Shown: piece by piece, positions 53,349-60,602 of the stretch
Position numbering within the stretch: the stretch's first letter is position 1
How the letters are laid out: the number at the start of each line of letters is the position of its first letter
Source of the DNA: Holophagales bacterium
Lineage (GTDB): Bacteria > Acidobacteriota > Thermoanaerobaculia > Multivoradales > Multivoraceae
Assembly: GCA_009845425.1 (NCBI GenBank)
Contig: VXZQ01000003.1
Coordinates: 62,001 to 126,000 of the forward strand
Reading direction: 5' to 3'
Length of the DNA: 64,000 nucleotides
Notes under the pieces: model-generated
Seen by the model: the letters and a program-made list of their open reading frames with translations, nothing else
What the model was told of the DNA's origin: nothing
The model's database searches: none
Made by a program: the position numbers and the translations under genes

Positions 53349-53394
53349 GGTCCGGGGTTCCGTGGGGAGGGTCCCAGCGGACTCGAAGCGAGCG
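53349..53394. repeat. Degenerate half-copy of the nqrF-apbE repeat
   Basis: After apbE, the sequence GGTCCGGGG...GGGTCCCAG...GCGAGCG repeats the order of blocks of the arm at 52030-52063 (GGTCCGGAG...GGGTCCCAG...GCGAGCG) with different spacing. It lies in the 119-nt gap before nqrM. I rate the relationship as likely but partial. No second inverted arm is obvious. Confidence 0.4.
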
Positions 53395-53425
53395 ACGCCC
53401 GGCGCCCCACCAGCGCCGCCATCGG

Positions 53426-53431
53426 TAGACT
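53426..53431 (+). promoter_or_regulatory. TANNNT box before nqrM
   Basis: TAGACT lies 12 nt before the ATG at 53444, downstream of the degenerate repeat. It would give nqrM and the kinase/mutase gene their own nearly leaderless transcript. Confidence 0.35.
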
Positions 53432-53443
53432 CGGCCGCGAGCC

Positions 53444-53626
53444 ATGGCGATCCTGTTTCTGACCATCACGGTGATAGCCGCTTCGGTGACTCTCATGTCC
53501 GTCGGCGTCCTGCTCAGTGGCCGCTGTCTGCGTGGATCCTGCGGCGGTCCGGACGTGCTCGGCCCGGACGGGGAGCCTCTCAACTGCTCCAACTGTCCCC
53601 TGCGACGGGCGCGGGAGGAAACCTGA
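53444..53626 (+). CDS. nqrM: Na+-NQR maturation protein NqrM
   Basis: A 60-residue protein with one N-terminal helix (about 2-24) and a Cys cluster after it: C-L-R-G-S-C, then C-S-N-C. This is the NqrM/DUF539 pattern; NqrM is needed for putting iron into the NqrD/NqrE site. Its place after apbE completes the set of Na+-NQR assembly genes. The stop overlaps the probable CTG start of the next gene as CTGA. Confidence 0.9.
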   Translation: MAILFLTITVIAASVTLMSVGVLLSGRCLRGSCGGPDVLGPDGEPLNCSNCPLRRAREET

Positions 53627-55812
53627 GCGCCACCGAGGCTCCTGAACGGCCGATCCAGGTCACCGACCAGGGCGAAGCCCAGCCGTTCTCTCGCGGTCTG
53701 CTTGCCCGAAGCCTCTACGCCGCCGGCCTGGACTTCGATCACGCGTACCGGCGCGTCGAGCAACTGCAGCGCCGGCTGGTCCGCGAGGAGATCACCAGCC
53801 TGGAGAAACGGCATCTGGCGCAGCGCATCGCCGAACTGCTCGATGTGAAGGAAGGCTCCGATGTCGCCGGGCGCTACCGCCTCATCCGACGCCTGCGGCG
53901 ATTGCCGAGGCCTCTCATCTTCTACGTCGGCGGCGCCGGCGGAACCGGCAAGTCCACACTGGCCCTCGACCTGGCGCCCCAGCTCCGGATCTACCGGGTG
54001 AACGCGACCGACACGGTGCGGCAGGTGATGCGAATGGTCTTCGCGCCGGCCATCCTGCCGGCCCTCCACGTTTCGAGCTACGAGACGGCCCAGGCCACAT
54101 CACCTGAACTGCCGGGCGGCACTCAGGATCCGACGCTCGCTACCTTCGAGGAACAGGCGACGAGAGTCTGCGTGGGGGTGCGAGCGGTCGTCGAGCGGGC
54201 GATTGCCGAGAACCTGAGCCTGGTCGTCGAGGGCGTCCACCTGCTGCCCGGACTGGTTCCCTTCCCGGATCTCGATGCTGACGCCTACCAGTTCTTCCTC
54301 CTGCTCACGACGGACGACGAGGAGGTTCACCGCAGCCACTTCCTGGCCCGTGAAACGGTCGCCGTGAGGAGATCGCATCGACAGCTCGATCACTTTCGGG
54401 TGCTCCGCGCCCAGCAGGACCATCTGATTCGGCTGGCGGAGGAAGTGGGCGTGCCGGTCCTCGACACGACCGAGCGCGAGCCCGCACTGGCGGCCGCCAT
54501 CGGGTTGCTCGGACAGAACATGTCCCAACGCCTGCCATGGCTCACGCAGGCATCGGTGGAAGGGCTGGGCGAGCCGCGTCCCCCCGTCCTGATGCTCGTA
54601 ATCGACGGTCTTCCGGATCGTCCTCTTCGATCCCTCGGCGGCCGCACGCCTCTCGAAGCGGCACGCACGCCGAACCTGGACCGCCTGGCGCGGGAAGGCT
54701 CCAACGGCCTGGCGGATCCGGTCGCGCCGGGCGTCGTGCCGGACACGGCGTCGGGGAACCTCGCGCTGTTCTCCCAGTCCCCGCGGGTCATGACCCGGGG
54801 ACCGATCGAGGCGCTGGGGGCCGGCCTCAAGTTGAAAGCCGGCACCATCGCCATCCGGGGCAACTTCGCCACACTGGACGAACGCGGCTACGTTGTGGAT
54901 CGCCGGGCCGGGCGCATCCGCGACGACGCCAGAAAGCTCGCCAAGGCCATCGACCGGCTGGAGCTCCCCGCTTCGGACAGGGTCAAGGTGCGCGTCCGGG
55001 CCACCACCGAACACCGCCTCGCGATCACGCTGCGCGGCGACGGCCTGACCTCCGCCATTGAGGGGTCGGACCCGGGGGATGGAGCCCCCTCGGGGCCGCC
55101 GCTGGTGCCGCGGCCGCTCGACCCGAACGACGAGACGGCCGAGCGGACCGCGCGCGTCCTGGCCCTGTTCGAACAGGAGGCGCGCCGCGTCCTGGCCCGA
55201 CATCCGGCGAACGAGAGACGGCGGCGGAATGGCGGTCTGCCGGCGAACGCGGTACTGACGCGGGGGGTGGGTCGAGTCCACCGGTTGCTGCCTCTGGAGC
55301 CGGGCGGCCTGCCGGTCTCCGCCGCCTGTATCGGCGGCGACCGAACCGTGATGGGGATCGCCTCGGCGCTCGGCGTATCGACGGTTCATCGACCAGGCAT
55401 GACCGCGAACGTCGACACGGACCTGGCACTCAAGTTCGAGTGCGGGATGGAGGCGCTCGAGGAGCACGACCTGGTCATGGTCCATGTCAAGGGAGCGGAC
55501 ATCGCCGCCCACGACCGGCGGCCCGACCAGAAGGTCGCCTTCCTCGAACGGGTCGACCAGGAGCTGGGCGTCCTCCTCGAGCGCCTGGAACGACCGATCC
55601 GGCTGGCGGTGACGGCGGACCATGCCACCCTGTCCGAGGTCGGTGTCCACGGCGCCGACCCGGTGCCGGTCCTGATCTGGGGCGACGGCATACGGCCCGA
55701 CTCCGTCACCAGCTTCGGCGAACGAGTGGCCGGCGCCGGCCGGCTCAGCCGGTTTCCCCTGCAGCTCCTGATCGAGCGGGTGTTCGAACGCTACAGCGAC
55801 GCAGAGACCTGA
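53623..55812 (+). CDS. Fusion: 2-phosphoglycerate kinase-like and archaeal-type phosphoglycerate mutase-like
   Basis: About 729 residues in two parts. Residues about 15-75 resemble an ATP-cone (PFSRGLLARSLYAAGLDFDHAYRRVEQLQ), as in archaeal 2-phosphoglycerate kinase. A P-loop kinase follows, with GGAGGTGKS at 103-111 and VVEGVHLLPGL later. From about 320 on it matches cofactor-independent phosphoglycerate mutase of archaeal (ApgM) type: LMLVIDGLPD, RGPIEALGAGLKLKAG, HVKGADIAAHD, TADHATLSEVGVHGADPVPV. At the nucleophile region it reads VPDTASGNLALF where ApgM has GSDTAHL, so the Ser may be replaced by Thr or shifted. The likely product of the kinase half is 2,3-bisphosphoglycerate. The start is probably CTG 53623, with GGGAGG 4 nt upstream; no ATG, GTG or TTG lies before the P-loop except one TTG just ahead of it. 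Confidence 0.8.
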   Translation: MSATEAPERPIQVTDQGEAQPFSRGLLARSLYAAGLDFDHAYRRVEQLQRRLVREEITSLEKRHLAQRIAELLDVKEGSDVAGRYRLIRRLRRLPRPLIFYVGGAGGTGKSTLALDLAPQLRIYRVNATDTVRQVMRMVFAPAILPALHVSSYETAQATSPELPGGTQDPTLATFEEQATRVCVGVRAVVERAIAENLSLVVEGVHLLPGLVPFPDLDADAYQFFLLLTTDDEEVHRSHFLARETVAVRRSHRQLDHFRVLRAQQDHLIRLAEEVGVPVLDTTEREPALAAAIGLLGQNMSQRLPWLTQASVEGLGEPRPPVLMLVIDGLPDRPLRSLGGRTPLEAARTPNLDRLAREGSNGLADPVAPGVVPDTASGNLALFSQSPRVMTRGPIEALGAGLKLKAGTIAIRGNFATLDERGYVVDRRAGRIRDDARKLAKAIDRLELPASDRVKVRVRATTEHRLAITLRGDGLTSAIEGSDPGDGAPSGPPLVPRPLDPNDETAERTARVLALFEQEARRVLARHPANERRRRNGGLPANAVLTRGVGRVHRLLPLEPGGLPVSAACIGGDRTVMGIASALGVSTVHRPGMTANVDTDLALKFECGMEALEEHDLVMVHVKGADIAAHDRRPDQKVAFLERVDQELGVLLERLERPIRLAVTADHATLSEVGVHGADPVPVLIWGDGIRPDSVTSFGERVAGAGRLSRFPLQLLIERVFERYSDAET

Positions 55813-55828
55813 ACGGGGGAACCTCTGA

Positions 55829-56347
55829 ATGGGAAAGAAGATCGAACGCCGGGTGCAGCGGCGCGCCGATCTCCCGGGCGGACGCGGTTTCGCCTGCGTC
55901 GCGCTCGACCGCCCGTCCGATCCGGTGAACGTCGGGCACGTGCTGCGGGCGGCGCTCTGTTTCCAGGCCCGCATGATCATCCTGGGCCAAGCCTCCGGAG
56001 ACATCAATATCCGCCGGTTGCCCACCGACCCGACTCGGGCCTACCGCCATGTTCCGGTGCTCGAGGTCGACGACCTGCTGGAAGCGGCGCCACGCGACGC
56101 GGACCTGGTCGCCGTAGAGATCGTGCCGGAGGCGGTTCCGCTCCCGGGCTTCACCCATCCGGAGCGGGCCTGCTACGTGTTTGGACCGGAGAGCGGCTCG
56201 ATCTCCGATGGCATCCTGGATCGCTGCACACACCAGGTGCGGGTACCCACCGCCGTATCGCTCAACCTGGGAATGACGGTCGGCCTCGTGCTCTACGATC
56301 GACTGGCCGACCGCTGGCGGAAGGGCGCGGCGACCGACGACGGCTGA
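55829..56347 (+). CDS. TrmH/SpoU family RNA methyltransferase
   Basis: A 172-residue SPOUT-fold methyltransferase of the TrmH (SpoU) class, which methylates a ribose 2'-OH in tRNA or rRNA. Motif 1 is NVGHVLRAALCFQARMIIL; the knot motifs 2 and 3 are CYVFGPESGSISDGIL and VRVPTAVSLNLGMTVGLVLYD. The short length, with no extra RNA-binding domain, resembles TrmL. The target nucleotide is unknown. It starts 17 nt after the kinase/mutase gene with GGGGG upstream, and converges to 1 nt with the next gene. Confidence 0.88.
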   Translation: MGKKIERRVQRRADLPGGRGFACVALDRPSDPVNVGHVLRAALCFQARMIILGQASGDINIRRLPTDPTRAYRHVPVLEVDDLLEAAPRDADLVAVEIVPEAVPLPGFTHPERACYVFGPESGSISDGILDRCTHQVRVPTAVSLNLGMTVGLVLYDRLADRWRKGAATDDG

Positions 56348-56348
56348 A

Positions 56349-57032
56349 TCAACCGGAACGGGGGGACAGCCGGGAGCCTTCCGCGAACAGGGACAGGAGC
56401 GGCAGCCCCAGACGCTCCCGAACCAGCCTGCGGACCATGCGCCGCCGGAGTTCGGGCAGCCGTTCCGGATCGACGCGGCCGGCCATCCTCCCAAGGGCGA
56501 CCTCGGCCTCCGTCGTGACCTCTTCCCTGTCACGGAGCGGCAGAAGCTCGAAGGCACGGTCCACGAGTTCGCGGTCCAACCCGACCAGACGGTCCTCGAC
56601 GACCGGTGCGGGCCCCCGAAGCTTCAGCAGCCTTTGCCGCCAGTTCTCGACATCGACCGTCGCGGCAGGGATCGCCTCCGCCAGAGCCTGAAGCCGGGCC
56701 CGCACGTCGATGGCGGCCGGCCTGGGCTGCCGGGCCGAAGCTCCGCCGAGTTCCCGGTACTCCGCCCATGCCTTCTCCACCGCCGGCCGGCAGTAGCGCA
56801 GGCTGCTCACCCCCCTCTGCTGTGTTTCCGGCGCCGCCGCCTGCCGCTCGGCGCGCCGCTCGAAGACGAGGCGGATGCTCTCCAGAACGAGAAACAGGGG
56901 CACGCCTTCCTGGCGCCAGCGGTCCGCCAGACGCCAGTCGGCCGGGCTCAGAAGCAGCGGAGCGCCCCGCAACCGGATGAACTCCTCCTCGATCGTCTCG
57001 AAGTACTCCCGGTCGACAGTCTCGGAGACCAC
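56349..57032 (-). CDS. Uncharacterised helical protein
   Basis: A 227-residue protein I do not recognise. It is almost wholly helical and charged, with no signal or membrane segment. The N-terminus (DREYFETIEEEFIRLRGAPLLLSPADWRLADRW) has a short conserved-looking LSPADW; the middle is Pro/Ala-rich (about 95-110), then REEVTTEAEVALGR and RRRMVRRLVRERLGLPLLSLF. Starts at GTG 57032, 12 nt after birA, so it is co-transcribed with the biotin ligase gene. The Arg-rich C-terminus could bind nucleic acid, but that is a guess. Confidence 0.6.
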   Translation of the reverse strand: MVSETVDREYFETIEEEFIRLRGAPLLLSPADWRLADRWRQEGVPLFLVLESIRLVFERRAERQAAAPETQQRGVSSLRYCRPAVEKAWAEYRELGGASARQPRPAAIDVRARLQALAEAIPAATVDVENWRQRLLKLRGPAPVVEDRLVGLDRELVDRAFELLPLRDREEVTTEAEVALGRMAGRVDPERLPELRRRMVRRLVRERLGLPLLSLFAEGSRLSPRSG

Positions 57033-57044
57033 GCCGAGCGTTCC

Positions 57045-57863
57045 CTAGGCCTCGATGACCTCGCCCGAGGCGATCGTGCGCAGACCGGCGGCGGTCCGCA
57101 GTCGAAACCGGCCGCCGCTGTCGAAACCAGCGAACCGTCCCGCGAGTGTTTCGCCGCCTACGCGGCAACTCACCTCGTCGCCTTCACGGTGAACGGTGCA
57201 GGCACGGTAGGCGTCCAGCGTGTAGTCCAGATCGCCGCAATGAGCCAACTCACGCTCGAGCGACCTGGCGAGCCCTTCGACCACGGCTGCCCGCGACGGC
57301 GGCGTCGCGGTCTCCAGCGCCAGCGACGTCGACACCGGAGTCGGAAGCTCGCTGCCGGCGCCGAAGTCATAGTTGACACCGAAGCCGATCACGGCGGCCA
57401 TCTCGCCGTCGCTGCCGGCCACCGTCTCGATCAGAATCCCGGCGATCTTCCGACCGCCGACGAGCACGTCGTTGGGCCATTTAAGGAGCGCCGTCCCGTC
57501 GATCTGCGCCGCCAGGGCCCGGCTGACGCCGACTCCGACCAGCAACGGCAAGGTCCCGAGCTGGTCCTCCAGGGATCCCCGGCCAACCGGTAGCGGCTGC
57601 AACCAGGTGCAGTAGAGGCCGCGGCCGGCCAAGCTGACCCAGGAACGGCCCTGGCGGCCCCTGCCCGCGGTCTGCTCGTACGCGACGACGAACACTGTGC
57701 GCGGTGTTGCCGCCTCCTCGAAGAACCGGTCGATCAAGCCCTTGACGAACCGGTTCGTCGAGTCGACCGTGTCCATGAGCACGACGTTTTCGGGCAGGCG
57801 CCCGGACCGCGAGCGGAGTTGGCTCGCAAGCTGCTCGAAGTCTCGACAAGGGTCCACCGTCAT
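57045..57863 (-). CDS. birA: Biotin--[acetyl-CoA-carboxylase] ligase, enzyme-only form
   Basis: A 272-residue ligase that attaches biotin to a carboxyl carrier protein through biotinyl-AMP. The active-site loop is AGRGRQGRSW (about 65-74), followed by KWPNDVLVGGRKIAGIL. A C-terminal SH3-like domain ends IASGEVIEA. There is no N-terminal helix-turn-helix, so this is the class I form without repressor activity. It lies 12 nt downstream of valS in the same direction, and a TAGGCT box lies 9 nt before its ATG. Confidence 0.93.
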   Translation of the reverse strand: MTVDPCRDFEQLASQLRSRSGRLPENVVLMDTVDSTNRFVKGLIDRFFEEAATPRTVFVVAYEQTAGRGRQGRSWVSLAGRGLYCTWLQPLPVGRGSLEDQLGTLPLLVGVGVSRALAAQIDGTALLKWPNDVLVGGRKIAGILIETVAGSDGEMAAVIGFGVNYDFGAGSELPTPVSTSLALETATPPSRAAVVEGLARSLERELAHCGDLDYTLDAYRACTVHREGDEVSCRVGGETLAGRFAGFDSGGRFRLRTAAGLRTIASGEVIEA

Positions 57864-57872
57864 CGGTGGCGA

Positions 57873-57878
57873 AGCCTA
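57873..57878 (-). promoter_or_regulatory. TANNNT box before birA, overlapping the valS stop
   Basis: TAGGCT on the minus strand lies 9 nt before the birA ATG at 57863; its first three bases are the valS stop codon TAG. A leaderless birA message from within the operon end is inferred. Confidence 0.38.
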
Positions 57879-60602
57879 CAACCGAGTGGCCCGGCCGAGC
57901 GTTTCCATCACGCTGCTCCGTCGCTCCTCGAGTTCGGCGAGGCGGTTTCGGTTACCCTCCACGACTTGCGCCGGCGCCTTTTCCAGGAAACCGGCATTCG
58001 AGAGGCGGTTGCGCGCTCCCGCGATCTCGGCGTCGAGCCGTTCGAGTTCCTTCCTGAGCTTCGCCCGTTCGGTCTGGCCCATCGGCGCCGCCTCGACCTC
58101 GAACGCCAGGTTCAGTCCCCCGGCCCGCGAGCGAGAGGCGGAGTCCGCTCCGTTCCCTGCTCCGATCTCGGAGACACCGGCGACCGCGTTCAGGAGGGCC
58201 GCCTGCTCGATCACGAAATCGGTCAGGTTGGAGTCCCCACCCTCGACCGCGATCGACATCTTCGCTGCCGCTGCGAGATTCCGCTCCCGCCTCAGGCTTC
58301 TGGCTGCCTGGACGACGGCGATCAGCGCGCCCATTCCCCGGTCGGCCTGCTGATCGGCGAGTTCGGGAGTCTCTAGCGGATAGTCCTGGACTGAGATGCT
58401 GCGGGGCTCCTCCGCTGCCGCCGACGGGTCGCGCGGCAGGCGCTGCCAGAGTTCCTCCGTCAGGTGGGGCATGACCGGATGCAGAAGCCGCAAGCTCGCA
58501 TCCAGCACGAACAGCAACGTCTCGGCGACGCGCGGCCGGGGGCCGGACCCCGCGAGGGCGGGCTTCGCGAACTCGATGTACCAGTCGCAGAGTTCGTGCC
58601 AGAAGAAGTGGTAGAGCGCGTTGCAGGCCCAGTCGAAACGAAACTCCTCCAGTCCGTCGTTGACCGTGGCGGCGGTGTCCGACAGCCGCGAAAGGATCCA
58701 CCGCTCGGGAGCGGCCAACCCTTCGCGTTCGAGCTCAGGCCCGGACGTGGGCGTCACCGCACCCTCGGTTCGCGCAAGAGCGAAGCGGACCGCATTCCAG
58801 ATCTTGTTGCCGAAGGCGCGGTAGCCCGCCATCCGCTCCAGGTCGAGCGGAATGTCGCGCCCCGGCACGTCGAGAACCGCCAGGGTGAAGCGCATCGCAT
58901 CCGCCCCGTACTCCTCGATCAGGTCCATCGGATCGACCGTGTTGCCCTTGGTCTTCGACATCTTCTCGCCATCGGCGTCCCGAACCAGTCCGGTCAGATG
59001 GACGGCCCGGAAGGGCACGTCGCCGTAGAGGTGCCGCGAGAGCATGACCATCCGCGCCACCCAGAAGAACAGGATGTCGAAACCCGTGATCAGGGCCGCG
59101 GTGGGGTACCAGGTGCGTAGGTCGGATGCTTCCTCGTCCGGCCAGCCCAGGGTGGAAATCGGCCACAGGCCGGAGGAAAACCAGGTGTCCAGCACGTCCG
59201 GGTCGCGGGTCAGCTCGGCGGTGCCCGCCTGTTCCTCGGCCGCGGCCCGGTCCATCGCTACGTAGCAGGCGCCGTCCGCGTCGTACCAGGCCGGAATGCG
59301 GTGTCCCCACCAAAGTTGGCGGGAGATGACCCATGGCCGGATGTTTCTGAGCCAGTGCTCCCAGGTGCGGTCCCAAGAGGAGGGAATCAGGTTGATGTCG
59401 CCTCGCTCGACCGCCGCAAGAGCCTCCTGCGCCATGCCGGAAACGTCCGCGAACCACTGTGGCGACAGCATCGGCTCGATCGGCTCGCCGCTCCGCTGGG
59501 AGTGGCCGACGTTGTGAACATGGGGTTCGACCTTGACGATCCGTCCCTCGACCTCCAGCCGTTCGATCACACGGCGACGGGCCTCGAAGCGATCCAGGCC
59601 TTCGAAGTCGGGCCCGGCCTCGGCGGTCATCCGACCGTCGAAGCCGATCACGCGCACGCCCGGCAGGTCGTGACGGCGGCCGATCTCGTAGTCGTTCGGA
59701 TCGTGGTAGGGCGTGACCTTGACCAGTCCGGTGCCGAAGGCGGGGTCGACGTGGTCGTCAGCGACCAGCCGCAGGCGCCGTCCGAGGATGGGCAGCCTGG
59801 CTGTGCGGCCGGCCAGATGGCGGTAGCGCTCGTCGTCCGGGTGGAAGGCGACGGCGGTATCCCCGAGCATCGTCTCCGGGCGCGTGGTGGCCACGACCAA
59901 CGGCTCCTCAGTCGTAGAACTTCCGGGGAGCGGCTCCAGGGCGTAGGAGAGGTGGTACAGCCGGCCGTGAACTTCGCGGTTCTCCACCTCGAGGTCGGAG
60001 ACCGCTGTCCGCAGCACCGGCGACCAGTTGACCATGTACTCGCCCCGGTAGATCAGACCCTCTTCGTGGAGACGCACGAAGGCGGTGCGCACCGCGCGCG
60101 CCAGCCCGTCATCGAGCGTGAACCGCTCCCGAGACCAGTCGCAGGAAGCGCCGAGGCGCTGCAACTGGCCGCGGATGTTCGCGTGGTACTCGTGCTTCCA
60201 TTGCCAGACCCGCTCGACGAACTTCTCCCTGCCGAGTTCGATCCGGCTCGAGCCCCGCTCTTCCAGGTGCCGCTCGACCATGAGTTGGGTCGCGATGCCG
60301 GCGTGGTCCGTGCCGGGCAGCCACAGCGCGTTGTCGCCTCGCATGCGCCGCCAGCGCGTGACCAGATCCTGCAAGGTGCTCTGCAGGGCATGGCCCATGT
60401 GCAACTTGCCCGTCACGTTCGGCGGCGGTATCAGGATGCAGTACGGATTCGGTCCCTTGCCTTCCGGATCGGCAGGACAACGGTACAGCTCCTGTTCGTC
60501 CCACCACGCTTGCCACTTGCCCTCGTAGGAGGCAGGTTCGAAGCGCTTTTCCATCGCAGAACCCGGCGGTTGCGCGTTGGCGGAGGGCCCGCTGCCCGCC
60601 AT
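57876..60602 (-). CDS. valS: Valine--tRNA ligase
   Basis: A 908-residue class Ia synthetase that charges tRNA-Val. The HIGH-type motif is PPNVTGKLHMGHAL; the KMSKS loop is GEKMSKTKGNTVDP; a CP1 editing domain lies between (about 200-380), and a C-terminal coiled coil (about 850-900) has the typical Leu/Glu/Arg heptads. The start ATG at 60602 overlaps the B12-protein stop by one base (TGATG), so I prefer it over the internal ATG at residue 17, although either gives the conserved core. Confidence 0.95.
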   Translation of the reverse strand: MAGSGPSANAQPPGSAMEKRFEPASYEGKWQAWWDEQELYRCPADPEGKGPNPYCILIPPPNVTGKLHMGHALQSTLQDLVTRWRRMRGDNALWLPGTDHAGIATQLMVERHLEERGSSRIELGREKFVERVWQWKHEYHANIRGQLQRLGASCDWSRERFTLDDGLARAVRTAFVRLHEEGLIYRGEYMVNWSPVLRTAVSDLEVENREVHGRLYHLSYALEPLPGSSTTEEPLVVATTRPETMLGDTAVAFHPDDERYRHLAGRTARLPILGRRLRLVADDHVDPAFGTGLVKVTPYHDPNDYEIGRRHDLPGVRVIGFDGRMTAEAGPDFEGLDRFEARRRVIERLEVEGRIVKVEPHVHNVGHSQRSGEPIEPMLSPQWFADVSGMAQEALAAVERGDINLIPSSWDRTWEHWLRNIRPWVISRQLWWGHRIPAWYDADGACYVAMDRAAAEEQAGTAELTRDPDVLDTWFSSGLWPISTLGWPDEEASDLRTWYPTAALITGFDILFFWVARMVMLSRHLYGDVPFRAVHLTGLVRDADGEKMSKTKGNTVDPMDLIEEYGADAMRFTLAVLDVPGRDIPLDLERMAGYRAFGNKIWNAVRFALARTEGAVTPTSGPELEREGLAAPERWILSRLSDTAATVNDGLEEFRFDWACNALYHFFWHELCDWYIEFAKPALAGSGPRPRVAETLLFVLDASLRLLHPVMPHLTEELWQRLPRDPSAAAEEPRSISVQDYPLETPELADQQADRGMGALIAVVQAARSLRRERNLAAAAKMSIAVEGGDSNLTDFVIEQAALLNAVAGVSEIGAGNGADSASRSRAGGLNLAFEVEAAPMGQTERAKLRKELERLDAEIAGARNRLSNAGFLEKAPAQVVEGNRNRLAELEERRSSVMETLGRATRL

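Noticed and set aside
55068..55100. GC-rich hairpin (GAGGGG...CCCCTC) inside the mutase half of the fusion, considered as a repeat insertion
   Set aside because: The encoded segment (GSDP region followed by a Pro-rich link) occupies a normal variable position of the family and the frame continues without disturbance.
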